Shown here: positions 7,769 through 17,013 of the stretch, in pieces
How the letters are laid out: each line of letters starts with the position of its first letter
Position numbering within the stretch: position 1 is the stretch's first letter
Origin: Bacteroidales bacterium
GTDB taxonomy: Bacteria > Bacteroidota > Bacteroidia > Bacteroidales > UBA12077
DNA: 32,747 nt
Direction: 5' to 3'
Assembly (NCBI GenBank): GCA_030156305.1
Contig: JASGMZ010000005.1
Location: 1-32,747 of the forward strand
Made by a program: the position numbers and the translations under genes
Notes under the pieces: generated by a model
What the model was told of the DNA's origin: nothing
The model's input: only the letters and a program-made list of their open reading frames with translations
The model's database searches: none

Positions 7769-8779
7769 CTAATTAACTTCTAAAATTTTAAAAAGTTCAT
7801 CCAATTTTGGTGTAAGAATAATTTCTGTACGTCTGTTTTTTCTTCTTGCTTCGGAGGTTTGGAGTGGATCAACAGGTACATATTTGCTTCTTCCTGCAGC
7901 AATTATTCTATTTCCTTTTATATTGGGATTTTCCATTAATATACGCACAATTGCTGTTGCCCTTTTTACACTTAAATCCCAGTTATCTTTTATTGCATCG
8001 CTGGGAATATAGGGTACATCGTCAGTATGGCCCTCAACCATAATGTTAATATCCGGATTTTTACCTAATACATCAGCCAGTTTTTTTAATGCGCTAACTC
8101 CTTTAGAGTCAACAACAGTACTTCCTGATTTAAATAAAAGTTGCTCTTCCAGTGAAACATACACCTTGCCATTTCTGATATCTACGGCCAACCCTTCATC
8201 GGCAAAACCGATTAAAGCTTTGGATACTTTATCTTTAAGTACATTAACAACAGAGTCTTTCCGATTTAAAATAGTTTCTAATTCAACCAGTCGCGCATTT
8301 TTTGACTCAAGTTCTTTTTTATACGCATTTAATTTATTTCTTTCAGCCCTTAAGTTATCTTCTAATTTGCGTAATTCATCTTCTTTTTCAATTATTTCTG
8401 ATTGGGTGTTTTGTAACTCTTTCAATAACTTTTTTGTTTCATTTATATTCCCTGAAAGTAGCTGATCTTGAGACTCCTGGAGTTGATTATATTGTTTGCT
8501 AATTTTATCATATTTAATTTCTACCGCATGAAGCTTTGTTGTTTTTTCCAGGCTGTCTTGTTGTAGATTTTCTATTCTTTTTTGCAGCTGTTCGGTTTTT
8601 GCTTTCAGCTCTGTATTTGTAATGGTTAGATTTTTATTCTCATCTTTTAACAATTCCCTTTCTTCTTCGCATTTTTTAGCACTTTGTTGAACCTCCTCAA
8701 ATTGTTTAGCAGGCACACATCCCGAGAAAATAATTAACATGATGAAAAATACATGGTAAGATTTGAATTTTGAATGCAT
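7769..8779 (-). CDS. OmpA-family lipoprotein with long coiled coil
   Basis: This 336-residue envelope protein has a lipoprotein signal with lipobox IFSGC (Cys21). Residues about 27-185 are a heptad-rich coiled coil full of K, E, L and Q. The C-terminal OmpA domain (about 210-325) shows LLFKSGSTVVDSKG, NINIMVEGHTDD, NWDLSVKRATAIVRIL and the peptidoglycan-contact stretch RRKNRRTEI. It probably tethers the outer membrane to peptidoglycan across a long spacer. It is the first gene of the minus-strand block, with a -7 box at 8828-8835. Pseudomonas YfiB, which sequesters YfiR, is also an OmpA-type lipoprotein, so its position upstream of the yfiR-like gene is suggestive. However, a radical SAM gene and a receptor intervene and such proteins are common. 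Confidence 0.9.
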   Translation of the reverse strand: MHSKFKSYHVFFIMLIIFSGCVPAKQFEEVQQSAKKCEEERELLKDENKNLTITNTELKAKTEQLQKRIENLQQDSLEKTTKLHAVEIKYDKISKQYNQLQESQDQLLSGNINETKKLLKELQNTQSEIIEKEDELRKLEDNLRAERNKLNAYKKELESKNARLVELETILNRKDSVVNVLKDKVSKALIGFADEGLAVDIRNGKVYVSLEEQLLFKSGSTVVDSKGVSALKKLADVLGKNPDINIMVEGHTDDVPYIPSDAIKDNWDLSVKRATAIVRILMENPNIKGNRIIAAGRSKYVPVDPLQTSEARRKNRRTEIILTPKLDELFKILEVN

Positions 8780-8827
8780 ATCAATAATTTTGGTTATTAT
8801 GGGTTAAAGATAATAAATTTGTTTGAG

Positions 8828-8835
8828 CAAAGATA
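8828..8835 (-). promoter_or_regulatory. -7 box for the OmpA-lipoprotein gene
   Basis: The reverse complement reads TATCTTTG, a perfect match to the Bacteroidota -7 consensus TAnnTTTG, about 49 nt before the start codon at 8779. No good -33 TTTG is visible at normal spacing. It is divergent from the dxs promoter. Confidence 0.6.
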
Positions 8836-8884
8836 TAAAATATGTTATATTCTGAATACGTTAATACGGAGTTAAAATTATTCA

Positions 8885-8892
8885 TATCTTTG
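8885..8892 (+). promoter_or_regulatory. -7 box for dxs
   Basis: TATCTTTG is a perfect TAnnTTTG match ending 19 nt before the ATG at 8912, giving a very short leader. This position also argues against the TTG start at 8903 used in the ORF track. Confidence 0.6.
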
Positions 8893-8911
8893 CAAAGAAT
8901 ATTTGTATTGT

Positions 8912-10831
8912 ATGTCAAGTGATTTATTAAAAAACATTCTTTTACCGGAAGATCTGAAAAAATTATCTATTGAAGAACTTCCGAAGTTAAGCCAGGAGCT
9001 CAGGCAATTTATTATTGATGTAGTTTCCTCTAATCCCGGGCATTTTGGTGCAAGTTTGGGTGTTGTTGAACTAACTATTGCTTTGCACTATGTATTTAAT
9101 ACCCCTTATGATAGAATTGTTTGGGATGTAGGCCATCAGGCATACGGGCATAAAATTCTTACAGGACGACGTGAGGTGTTTCATACCAACAGAAAATACA
9201 AAGGAATAAGTGGATTCCCAAAACCCTCCGAAAGTGTTTACGATGCATTTGGTGTGGGACATTCATCCACATCTATATCTGCAGCTTTAGGTATGGCCAA
9301 AGCATCTCATTTAAAAAATGAAAAAGACAGGCAGGTTGTTGCGGTTATAGGCGATGGATCTATGACTGCAGGATTGGCATTTGAAGGGCTAAACAATGCT
9401 GGTTCTGCAAAAGATAACATTTTAGTTATTTTAAATGATAACAACATGGCTATAGATCCTAATGTTGGTGCATTAAAAGAATATTTGCTTGATATTACAA
9501 CATCTAAGACTTATAATAAATTTAAAGATGATGTTTGGACTCTTTTAGGGCACTTAAATAAATTAGGCCATAATTATAGAAAAATTGCCCAACAAATAGA
9601 GAACTCCATTAAAACATTTCTTCTCCGGCAGAGTAATCTTTTCGAATCAATGAATTTCAGGTACTTCGGCCCGGTTGATGGGCATGATGTGGTTTTCCTC
9701 ACAAAAATTTTATCTGATTTAAAAGATATTCCTGGCCCCAAATTATTGCATGTAGTAACTCAAAAAGGTAAAGGATTTAAGCAAGCTGAGCAGAATCAAA
9801 CCGCATGGCATGCTCCCGGTAAATTTGATAAAACAACCGGAGAAATTTTAAAAGTTAAATCAGATAAACCTGTTGCTCCAAAATATCAGGATGTTTTTGG
9901 ACATACCTTATTGGAACTGGCCAAAAAAAATGATAAAATTGTTGGAATAACACCCGCTATGTCAACAGGATCATCATTAAATATTATGATGAAAGAAATT
10001 CCTGAACGTATTTTTGATGTTGGCATTGCAGAGCAACATGCTGTTACTTTTTCAGCAGGACTAGCTATTGAAGGAATGTTGCCGTTTTGTAATATCTATT
10101 CCTCGTTTATGCAACGTGCATACGATCAGATAATCCATGATGTAGCTATTCAAAAGTTAAATGTTGTTTTCTGTCTCGACCGTGGGGGGTTAGTAGGCGA
10201 AGATGGCGCTACACATCATGGAGTATATGACCTGGCTTATATGCGCTGCATTCCTGATATGATTGTTTCTGCCCCTTTAAATGAAGAAGAATTACGCAAC
10301 TTAATGTATACAGCGCAGTTGGAAAATCATGGCCCTTTCTCAATTCGTTATCCAAGAGGCAGAGGGGTTATGCCGGAATGGAAAACTCCATTTAAAAAAA
10401 TAAAGATTGGAAAAGGACAACAGATAAGAAAAGGAGAAGATATTGCGATTCTTTCGATTGGACACGTGGGCAATTATGTAATTGAAGCTTCTAAAATATT
10501 AGCCAAAAGTTATCAAATCGATGTGGCACATTACGATATGCGTTTTGTTAAACCTATTGATGAAGAGATTTTACATTTTGTAGGTAAAAACTATAAAGCG
10601 GTAATTACTATTGAAGATGGTACTATTATTGGAGGTTTTGGAAGTGCAATACTGGAGTTTATGAATGATCATGAATATAACCCTGTCATTAAGCGAATGG
10701 GCGTACCTGACAAATTTATTGAACAAGGAACACCTCAGGAACTGCACCATGAATGCGGCTTTGATGTACAGGGAATTATAAAAGAGGTTAGAGCGCTTAC
10801 CAAACCCAATATTTTATCTAATGTGGGATGA
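8912..10831 (+). CDS. dxs: 1-deoxy-D-xylulose-5-phosphate synthase
   Basis: This enzyme condenses pyruvate and glyceraldehyde-3-phosphate into DXP, the first step of the MEP isoprenoid pathway, using thiamine diphosphate in the cytoplasm. The protein is 639 residues from the ATG at 8912; the ORF track adds three residues from a TTG. Visible landmarks are [33 protein letters not shown], the ThDP/Mg motif [16 protein letters not shown] ending in [25 protein letters not shown] in the pyrimidine-binding domain, [12 protein letters not shown], and a C-terminal transketolase domain ([10 protein letters not shown]). The length fits the family (about 620-640). It is transcribed alone from the -7 box at 8885 and divergent from the OmpA lipoprotein gene. 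The tRNA-Leu downstream has its own promoter. Confidence 0.97.
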   Translation: MSSDLLKNILLPEDLKKLSIEELPKLSQELRQFIIDVVSSNPGHFGASLGVVELTIALHYVFNTPYDRIVWDVGHQAYGHKILTGRREVFHTNRKYKGISGFPKPSESVYDAFGVGHSSTSISAALGMAKASHLKNEKDRQVVAVIGDGSMTAGLAFEGLNNAGSAKDNILVILNDNNMAIDPNVGALKEYLLDITTSKTYNKFKDDVWTLLGHLNKLGHNYRKIAQQIENSIKTFLLRQSNLFESMNFRYFGPVDGHDVVFLTKILSDLKDIPGPKLLHVVTQKGKGFKQAEQNQTAWHAPGKFDKTTGEILKVKSDKPVAPKYQDVFGHTLLELAKKNDKIVGITPAMSTGSSLNIMMKEIPERIFDVGIAEQHAVTFSAGLAIEGMLPFCNIYSSFMQRAYDQIIHDVAIQKLNVVFCLDRGGLVGEDGATHHGVYDLAYMRCIPDMIVSAPLNEEELRNLMYTAQLENHGPFSIRYPRGRGVMPEWKTPFKKIKIGKGQQIRKGEDIAILSIGHVGNYVIEASKILAKSYQIDVAHYDMRFVKPIDEEILHFVGKNYKAVITIEDGTIIGGFGSAILEFMNDHEYNPVIKRMGVPDKFIEQGTPQELHHECGFDVQGIIKEVRALTKPNILSNVG

Positions 10832-10860
10832 TCTTTTTTTATGAAACATTAAAAATAAAT

Positions 10861-10891
10861 TTTGCTGAACAAAAAGTATTATCTATTTTTG
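10861..10891 (+). promoter_or_regulatory. Promoter of tRNA-Leu
   Basis: TTTG at 10861-10864 and TATTTTTG at 10884-10891 are separated by 19 bp, a textbook Bacteroidota -33/-7 pair, ending 27 nt before the tRNA 5' end. Confidence 0.75.
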
Positions 10892-10918
10892 CACACGCAA
10901 AGGTTCATTGTTTATTAT

Positions 10919-11002
10919 GCCTGGGTGGCGGAATTGGTAGACGCGCTGGTCTCAAACACCAGTGGACATTAGTCCGTGTCGGTTCGAGCCCGACTCCAGG
11001 TA
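10919..11002 (+). tRNA. tRNA-Leu (CAA anticodon)
   Basis: This is an 84-nt tRNA with a long variable arm. The acceptor stem is GCCTGGG paired with TCCAGGT (G-U at both ends) and discriminator A at 11002. The anticodon stem-loop CTGGT-CTCAAAC-ACCAG gives anticodon CAA. The T arm is GTCGG-TTCGAGC-CCGAC. CCA is not encoded. A consensus promoter lies upstream and a terminator follows, so it is a single-gene transcription unit between dxs and the dCMP-deaminase-family gene. The 10828-11025 ORF is a shadow over it. Confidence 0.96.
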
Positions 11003-11012
11003 CTTTTAACAG

Positions 11013-11037
11013 AACCCTCTTTTAAGAGGGTTTTTTT
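11013..11037 (+). terminator. Intrinsic terminator of tRNA-Leu
   Basis: AACCCTCTT at 11013-11021 pairs with AAGAGGGTT at 11024-11032 (the innermost pairs open to form the loop), followed by a run of T. It sits 11 nt after the tRNA. Confidence 0.85.
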
Positions 11038-11061
11038 GTATTGTTTAAAACGATCTGACTT

Positions 11062-11508
11062 ATGAGTAATCCTGAATCATTACATCCATATAAAGAAAAA
11101 CAACTTGAATATGATAAGCGATACCTTGAAATGGCTAAAATTTGGTCTAAAAACTCTTATTGTGTCCGACGAAAAGTGGGTGCATTAATTGTTAAAGGGA
11201 AAATGATTATCTCCGATGGGTATAATGGTACTCCTTCGGGTTTTGAAAATGTTTGTGAAGATGAAAATAATGTTACAAAACCTTATGTTTTACATGCTGA
11301 AGCCAATGCCATTACAAAAGTGGCCAAGTCAAACAATAGCTCCGAAGGAGCTACGTTATATGTTACTACATCTCCTTGTATGGAATGTTCAAAATTAATC
11401 ATTCAATCGGGGATAAAAAGAGTTGTTTTTTGTGATAAGTATCACAAAACAGAAGGATTGCAGTTATTAGAAAGAGCAAATATTGAAATTGTACATTTAT
11501 TATTATAA
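11062..11508 (+). CDS. dCMP deaminase-family (cytidine/deoxycytidylate deaminase) protein
   Basis: This 148-residue zinc-dependent deaminase probably converts dCMP to dUMP for dTTP synthesis. The catalytic zinc motif HAEANAI (His78, Glu80) and PCMEC (Cys106, Cys109) are intact. The N-terminal part has RKVGALIVKGKMIISDGYNGTPSG, typical of dCMP deaminase/ComEB proteins, with CVRRKVGA marking the nucleotide-binding side. The length fits the family. It is followed 10 nt later by the S41 protease gene on the same strand, so the two are probably cotranscribed. The exact substrate, dCMP against a related nucleotide, is inferred from family resemblance. Confidence 0.92.
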   Translation: MSNPESLHPYKEKQLEYDKRYLEMAKIWSKNSYCVRRKVGALIVKGKMIISDGYNGTPSGFENVCEDENNVTKPYVLHAEANAITKVAKSNNSSEGATLYVTTSPCMECSKLIIQSGIKRVVFCDKYHKTEGLQLLERANIEIVHLLL

Positions 11509-11518
11509 ATCATGCATT

Positions 11519-13120
11519 ATGGCCGAAAAGAAAATTAATAAAATATATTTACCCATACTATTTGCTATTATATTGATAGCAGGAATTATACTTGGAAGTT
11601 CGTTGAGTAAAAATAACGGGAATCATTCTTCTTATGTATATCAAGAGGAAGACAAGTTGCTTCGTATTATTAATTACATTGAACAGCGTTATGTAGATAC
11701 GGTTTCAAGAGAAAAATTAGAGAATGCTGCTATCCCGGCAATATTAGAGGAATTAGATCCGCATTCGGTATATATCCCTGTTGATGATATGCAGCAAGTA
11801 AGTGAAGATCTACGAGGAAATTTCGAAGGCATAGGTGTAGTATTTAATCATCAAACCGATACGGCAATTATTATCAATGTTATATCTGGTGGACCGTCTG
11901 ATAAAGCAGGAGTAATAGCTGGCGACAGAATTATTAAGGTAAACGATTCTCTTGTTGCAGGACAAAATCTTCCAAGTAACGATTTAGTGGGAATGTTAAA
12001 AGGAGAGATGGGAACTAGGGTAAAAGTTAGCCTGGAGCGGAAAGGTGTTCCTGAACTGATTGAGGTGGAAATTATTCGTGATAAAATACCACTTTATAGT
12101 GTAGATGTTGCTTATATGGTAACCAACGAAATTGGATATATTAAAATAAACCGGTTTGCTGAAACAACATTTAAAGAGTTTTTAAAAGGGGTTGAAAAAT
12201 TAAAAAAACAAAATTTAAAGAAACTTATTGTTGACTTACGTGGCAACAATGGAGGATACATGATTGCTGCTACCAATATAGCGGATCAGTTTTTAGAGGA
12301 AGGACAGTTAATTGTTTATACCGAAGGAAAAGCAAGCCCGCGGCAGGAAATTTATTCTACCTCACGTGGCGTTTGTAAAGATATTGAAGTTGTAGTTTTA
12401 CAAGACGAATGGGCAGCGTCAGCCAGTGAAATATTGGCCGGCGCTATACAGGATAATGATCGCGGAACAATTATTGGCCGCCGATCGTTTGGAAAAGGAT
12501 TAGTACAAGAAGCCTATCCCCTTTCTGATGGGTCGGTTATCAGACTTACTGTTGCACGATATTATACGCCAACAGGCCGTAGTATACAAAAGCCTTATAA
12601 TGATGATAAAATGGAATATTATAATGACATTTATAATCGATTTCAACATGGAGAATTTGAAGCTGAGGATAGCATTCATTTTGCCGACTCGTTAAAATAT
12701 ACTACTCCCGAAGGGAAAGTTGTTTTTGGAGGTGGAGGAATTATGCCCGATATTTTTGTGCCTATCGATACTACAGGGTACTCAAAATATTATTCTGAAA
12801 TTGTTCAAAAAGGAATCTTACAGGATTTTACCTTTAATTATGCGGATGAAAACCGGGGAAAATTGAATCCGTTTAAGACTGCTGAGGAGATTAATAATTA
12901 CTTAATTTCTGTTGAAATTTTCGATCAGTTTGTTGCTTATGCCTCACAAAAAGGGGTGCAGCAAACAGTTAAAGGTTTTGATAAATCAAAGAAAATAATT
13001 GATACACAAATCAAAGCACTTATTGCAAGAAATATATTGGATAACGATGGCTATTACCCAATTATAAAAGAGATTGACAGGACGCTTAATGTTGCGGTTA
13101 AATTTTTAGAAAATAAATAA
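11519..13120 (+). CDS. S41 family C-terminal processing peptidase (CtpA/Prc type)
   Basis: This is a membrane-anchored periplasmic serine protease of 533 residues from the ATG at 11519. The ORF track starts at a TTG inside the upstream gene, which is less likely. One N-terminal membrane segment lies at about 9-28. A PDZ domain (about 100-190) contains GNFEGIGVVF and GPSDKAGVIAGDRIIKVN. The S41 core has IVDLRGNNGG, the nucleophile region DEWAASASEI (Ser301) and SFGKGLVQE (Lys326), the Ser-Lys dyad. The C-terminal extension of about 170 residues is charged. Such enzymes cleave hydrophobic C-termini of envelope proteins; the substrates here are unknown. A strong terminator follows at 13219. Confidence 0.94.
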   Translation: MAEKKINKIYLPILFAIILIAGIILGSSLSKNNGNHSSYVYQEEDKLLRIINYIEQRYVDTVSREKLENAAIPAILEELDPHSVYIPVDDMQQVSEDLRGNFEGIGVVFNHQTDTAIIINVISGGPSDKAGVIAGDRIIKVNDSLVAGQNLPSNDLVGMLKGEMGTRVKVSLERKGVPELIEVEIIRDKIPLYSVDVAYMVTNEIGYIKINRFAETTFKEFLKGVEKLKKQNLKKLIVDLRGNNGGYMIAATNIADQFLEEGQLIVYTEGKASPRQEIYSTSRGVCKDIEVVVLQDEWAASASEILAGAIQDNDRGTIIGRRSFGKGLVQEAYPLSDGSVIRLTVARYYTPTGRSIQKPYNDDKMEYYNDIYNRFQHGEFEAEDSIHFADSLKYTTPEGKVVFGGGGIMPDIFVPIDTTGYSKYYSEIVQKGILQDFTFNYADENRGKLNPFKTAEEINNYLISVEIFDQFVAYASQKGVQQTVKGFDKSKKIIDTQIKALIARNILDNDGYYPIIKEIDRTLNVAVKFLENK

Positions 13121-13218
13121 TTTTTTTATTAAACCCTTTTTATCTTTAAAAGTCATATTATAGAATTAGGATTAAATGGTAGATTTAATTCATAATTTTG
13201 GGTTTTTAGGTTAGTTGT

Positions 13219-13248
13219 AGGCACTCTGGGGAGAGTGCCTCTCTTTTT
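13219..13248 (+). terminator. Intrinsic terminator after the S41 protease
   Basis: A perfect 9-bp stem AGGCACTCT/AGAGTGCCT with a GGGG loop is followed by CTCTTTTT. It ends the dCMP deaminase-protease unit, about 100 nt after the stop codon. Confidence 0.85.
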
Positions 13249-13374
13249 ATGAAAAATTAGATGCATATTCCTTGTATCATTTTTTGAACTTCAATATATT
13301 TTTAATTTAAAAGATTTTTCTGAACAATTTTTACTATTTTGTGTTTATTGTATTGATAAAATAGTTAAACACAA

Positions 13375-15792
13375 ATGAAGAAAATTAATATATATCTATT
13401 ATATTTTTGGATATTGCCAGGAACAATTATTGGACAACAAAAAAGTAGTGGGGAGATTCAGGGTAGAGTTTTTAATAGTAAGAATAATGAGCCGGTACCA
13501 TTTGCAAATGTGGTGATATTCAAAACAACCATAGGTTCGGCTTCAAATTTTGATGGTGAATTTTTGTTTACTGGATTAGAACCCGGTTTTGTAAAGTTAC
13601 AAGTTTCTGCCGTTGGTTATAAAACCTATATCTCTGAAGAAATCATGGTCACCAATGCCAAAAAGGTTAATATCAATATCCCTTTGGAAGAAACCTCTGT
13701 AGCTCTCGATGAAGTTGTTGTTAAGCCATCGCCCTTTCGAAAAACAGAAGAGAGTCCTGTGTCTCTACGTCGAATAGGTATTCAGGATATAGAAAAAAGC
13801 CCGGGTGCAAATCGTGATATTTCTAAGGTTATTCAATCTTTTCCAGGGGTTGCATCCACTCCTGTTCAACGAAATGATGTGATTGTCCGTGGAGGTGGAC
13901 CCAGTGAGAATTCTTTTTATCTCGATGGGGTTGAAATACCTAATATAAACCATTTTGCTACACAGGGAGCTTCCGGAGGGCCGGTGGGGATCATTAATGT
14001 GGATTTTATTCGCGAAGTAGATTTTTATTCGGGTGCCTTCCCGGCTAACAGGGGTAATGCACTAAGTTCGGTGCTGGAGTTTAAGCAAAAAGACGGGAAC
14101 AAAGAAAAATTAGAAACACAAGGAACGTTGGGGGCCTCAGAAGTAGCTTTGACTTTTGACGGACCAATAACTGATAATACAACATTTATCTTTTCAGCCC
14201 GTAGATCTTATCTGCAAATATTGTTTGACGCTTTGCAGCTTCCTTTTTTACCCACTTATAACGATGCACAGGTTAAAATTAAAACCCGTTTTAACGAAAA
14301 AAACGAACTTACTTTAATTGGGTTGGGAGCTATCGACCAATTCGATTTAAATCTCGATGCAAATGATACGGAAGATCAACGTTACATTTTAAATTATATT
14401 CCAGTGAATGAGCAATGGAGCTACACGGTTGGCGCTGTATTTAAGCATTATAGAGAAAAAAGTTATGATACCTGGGTTTTAAGCAGAAATGCACTGAATA
14501 ATCGATCCTATAAATACCAGGACAATATTGAGGTAGATTCATTATTAACATTTGATTATTTGTCCGAAGAATCAGAAACAAAATTTAGGTACGAAAATAC
14601 AATCCGTAGTGATAATGGATATAAAATAAATTATGGTGCAGGAGTAGAATACGCAAAATATACAAATGATACCTACCGAAAACAATTTGTTGGCACTGCA
14701 ACACAAACTATTAATTACTATACTAAATTAGATTTATGGTCGTGGTCATTATTTGGACAAATTAGTAAAGAATATTTTGGGGAGAGGTTATCCCTTTCTT
14801 TGGGAGCAAGAACCGATGCGAATAACTATTCATCCGAAATGTCTAATTTGCTTTCGCAATTTTCACCACGCTTTTCTGCATCCTATCAATTAAAATCTGA
14901 TTTATCTATTAATTTTAATACAGGACGTTATTATCAGCGTCCGGCATATACTACATTAGGATTTAGTGATGCTACAGGCGTATTAATTAATAAATCAAAC
15001 GGATTAAAATATATTTCTGTCGATCACCTGGTAGGTGGTTTTGAATATTTGCCAAACGATGAAAGCGTCATTTCTCTGGAAGGTTTTTATAAATATTATC
15101 ATGATTATCCTCTTTCTGTTAACGACTCCATAGCTTTATCCAATAAAGGGGCCGATTATGGTTCTTTCGGCGATGAAGAGGTGTTATCTGTTGCCGAAGG
15201 ACAAGCGTATGGATTGGAGTTACTAGCTCGTCATAGAAATTTGTGGGGATTTAACCTGGTGCTTTCTTATACCTTAGTTCGCAGTGAATTTAAGGAGTTT
15301 GACGAAAATTTGAATCTAACATCAACCTTTATTCCTTCATCTTGGGATAATATTCATTTATTGAATTTAACCGCTACAAGAGATTTAAAACGCAACTGGC
15401 AGTTTGGCTTTAAATGGCGATTTGTTGGCGGTTCACCATATACCCCGTTTGATGAGAATAAATCCAGCCTGATAGACGCATGGAATGCACGTGGGCGAGA
15501 ATATCTGGATTACGCGCAATTTAATGCTTTACGTTTAGATCCCTTTCATCAACTCGATATTCGAATCGATAAACAATATTTTCTTGAAAAATGGTCGTTA
15601 ATGTTTTATATTGATGTGCAAAATATTTATAATTTTAAATCTGATGAGCCTGATAAGCTTATAACCCAAACCGATCAAAACGGCAATGTTTTAATCGATA
15701 CTACTGATCCAACAAGATATGATTTGAAAAGAATTGAAAGTGACGGTTCAGGAACGGTGTTGCCCTCATTAGGAATTATTGTTCAATTTTAA
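13375..15792 (+). CDS. TonB-dependent receptor with N-terminal carboxypeptidase-regulatory-like domain
   Basis: This 805-residue outer-membrane receptor is of the common Bacteroidota type. A signal peptide ends near TIIGQQ. Residues about 27-105 are a CarboxypepD_reg-like beta-sandwich (EIQGRVFNSKNNEPVPFANV, FDGEFLFTGL). The plug (about 120-240) begins after ALDEVVVKPSPF and contains VIQSFPGVASTP, DVIVRGGGPSENSFYLDGVEIP and VDFYSGAFPANRGNALSSVLEF. The barrel ends in LPSLGIIVQF with a C-terminal Phe. The plug style with RGGGPSENSFYLDG matches receptors without SusD partners. An 11-nt gap separates it from the next gene, a small secreted protein that may function with it. A -7-like CTATTTTG at 13334-13341 is one base off consensus. 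The substrate is unknown. Confidence 0.93.
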   Translation: MKKINIYLLYFWILPGTIIGQQKSSGEIQGRVFNSKNNEPVPFANVVIFKTTIGSASNFDGEFLFTGLEPGFVKLQVSAVGYKTYISEEIMVTNAKKVNINIPLEETSVALDEVVVKPSPFRKTEESPVSLRRIGIQDIEKSPGANRDISKVIQSFPGVASTPVQRNDVIVRGGGPSENSFYLDGVEIPNINHFATQGASGGPVGIINVDFIREVDFYSGAFPANRGNALSSVLEFKQKDGNKEKLETQGTLGASEVALTFDGPITDNTTFIFSARRSYLQILFDALQLPFLPTYNDAQVKIKTRFNEKNELTLIGLGAIDQFDLNLDANDTEDQRYILNYIPVNEQWSYTVGAVFKHYREKSYDTWVLSRNALNNRSYKYQDNIEVDSLLTFDYLSEESETKFRYENTIRSDNGYKINYGAGVEYAKYTNDTYRKQFVGTATQTINYYTKLDLWSWSLFGQISKEYFGERLSLSLGARTDANNYSSEMSNLLSQFSPRFSASYQLKSDLSINFNTGRYYQRPAYTTLGFSDATGVLINKSNGLKYISVDHLVGGFEYLPNDESVISLEGFYKYYHDYPLSVNDSIALSNKGADYGSFGDEEVLSVAEGQAYGLELLARHRNLWGFNLVLSYTLVRSEFKEFDENLNLTSTFIPSSWDNIHLLNLTATRDLKRNWQFGFKWRFVGGSPYTPFDENKSSLIDAWNARGREYLDYAQFNALRLDPFHQLDIRIDKQYFLEKWSLMFYIDVQNIYNFKSDEPDKLITQTDQNGNVLIDTTDPTRYDLKRIESDGSGTVLPSLGIIVQF

Positions 15793-15803
15793 TAATTACA
15801 GTT

Positions 15804-16544
15804 ATGGTTAGAAATTTTATGATTATTGTTCTGATTTTATTGGTGATGGGAACTAAAGCTCAGCAAACGAAAGAGGAAAAATCTAACAAATATATTTTTG
15901 CAACAAATCAGCAAGGGAAGGGCCCGGAAATTGAAATTCATTTTAATGAAGGTACTGCATTTTATTACCCGTTAATGGCTATATGGATTGAGGATATGGA
16001 TGGGAATTATTTACAAACCCTTTATGTGGCAGAATCAATTGCCAAAGGTGTTTTTAATTATGGAGAAATAAGGGATAACCGATGGGTCAATGGTGCAAAA
16101 CGCAGGCCCGCAGCATTGCCCTATTGGGGTCATAAACGTGGAGTTAAGGCTAACGATGGTTTTTATATGCCTACACCCCAAAATCCAATAGCAGATGCTT
16201 ATACCGGTGCAACACCAACCTCCGGGTTTGTTTTAAAAACCAAAGCAGATAATCCATTGCCCGTTCATTTTAAGATTTTGTTTGAAATAAACCAGTCGTG
16301 GGACTGGAATAAATACTGGACTAATAATAAGTTCCCTGATGATGAGCATTATAAAACTTCATCACAACCTGCAGTAGTTTATGCTGCCACTATTGATTTA
16401 AAATCCGAACAGGAGATTTATGAAATGAAGCCCATTGGACATAGTCATTATTCGGGTAAAGACGGGAATTTATATCCCGATTTAAGCACCTTAACCACAG
16501 CACTACAAATAGCAGATAAAATCAGGGTGAAAATAAAGAAATAA
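15804..16544 (+). CDS. Secreted protein, DUF2271-like
   Basis: This 246-residue exported protein has a hydrophobic N-terminus (about 5-18) followed by GTKAQQ. The mature part has a beta-rich pattern: IEIHFNEGTAFYYPLMAIWIEDMDGNYLQTLYVAES, then RPAALPYWGHKRG, DAYTGATPTSGFVLKTKA and NQSWDWNKYWTNNKFPDDEHY. The line AIWIEDMDGNYLQTL resembles DUF2271 proteins, which often accompany PepSY or iron-uptake genes, but I cannot confirm the family. It starts 11 nt after the TonB receptor stop and is probably cotranscribed, so a role in using that receptor's substrate is reasonable. It converges on the GNAT gene with only 9 nt between the stops. Confidence 0.6.
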   Translation: MVRNFMIIVLILLVMGTKAQQTKEEKSNKYIFATNQQGKGPEIEIHFNEGTAFYYPLMAIWIEDMDGNYLQTLYVAESIAKGVFNYGEIRDNRWVNGAKRRPAALPYWGHKRGVKANDGFYMPTPQNPIADAYTGATPTSGFVLKTKADNPLPVHFKILFEINQSWDWNKYWTNNKFPDDEHYKTSSQPAVVYAATIDLKSEQEIYEMKPIGHSHYSGKDGNLYPDLSTLTTALQIADKIRVKIKK

Positions 16545-16553
16545 TTTCCGGGT

Positions 16554-16997
16554 TTATTGGCTCCAAACCATTATCAATTCAGGTTCATTGGTGTTTTCTT
16601 CAATCTCTTCAGCAACAATAGTAAAACCTGAATGGTTGTAAAACGCTACACTATGGGTATTCTTTTTTAAAACCTTAAGCTCAATATTTTTTCGATTTTC
16701 TTTGATAAAGTTGAGTAGAGCTGTTCCTATTCCTTTTCCTTTTCCTTGTAACTCTGTTTTTACAAAAATGGCTGCAAGATAATTATCAACCATCGAAATA
16801 AAACCTACCATTTCCTGATTTTTAATTGCTACATACGTTTCCGATTGTAGTAAATATTTTTCTGCCATTTCCTTTTTGTGTGATTTCCACAATGAAGGAG
16901 CAATAAAATCATGCGCTTTTACTGAAGCATGATACCAAAGCTCAACAATGGGCAGAATATCATTAAGTGTAGTGTAAATTTCCGGTTTTTCATTCAA
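16554..16997 (-). CDS. GNAT family N-acetyltransferase
   Basis: This 147-residue acetyltransferase has the acetyl-CoA pyrophosphate-binding motif LQGKGKGIGTALL (motif A) preceded by the beta-strand YLAAIFVKTE, and a C-terminal VAFYNHSGFTIVAEE, typical of GNAT motif B. The opening, PIVELWYHASVKAHDFI, resembles YjaB-type GNATs. The acceptor substrate is unknown. It lies 16 nt after kdsB on the same strand, so it is probably cotranscribed, but no functional link to Kdo metabolism is evident. Confidence 0.88.
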   Translation of the reverse strand: MNEKPEIYTTLNDILPIVELWYHASVKAHDFIAPSLWKSHKKEMAEKYLLQSETYVAIKNQEMVGFISMVDNYLAAIFVKTELQGKGKGIGTALLNFIKENRKNIELKVLKKNTHSVAFYNHSGFTIVAEEIEENTNEPELIMVWSQ

Positions 16998-17013
16998 ATA
17001 TTTAAGTATACCC

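Noticed and set aside
10828-11025. 65-aa ORF over the tRNA
   Set aside because: It covers the tRNA-Leu and its promoter, which are clear from structure.
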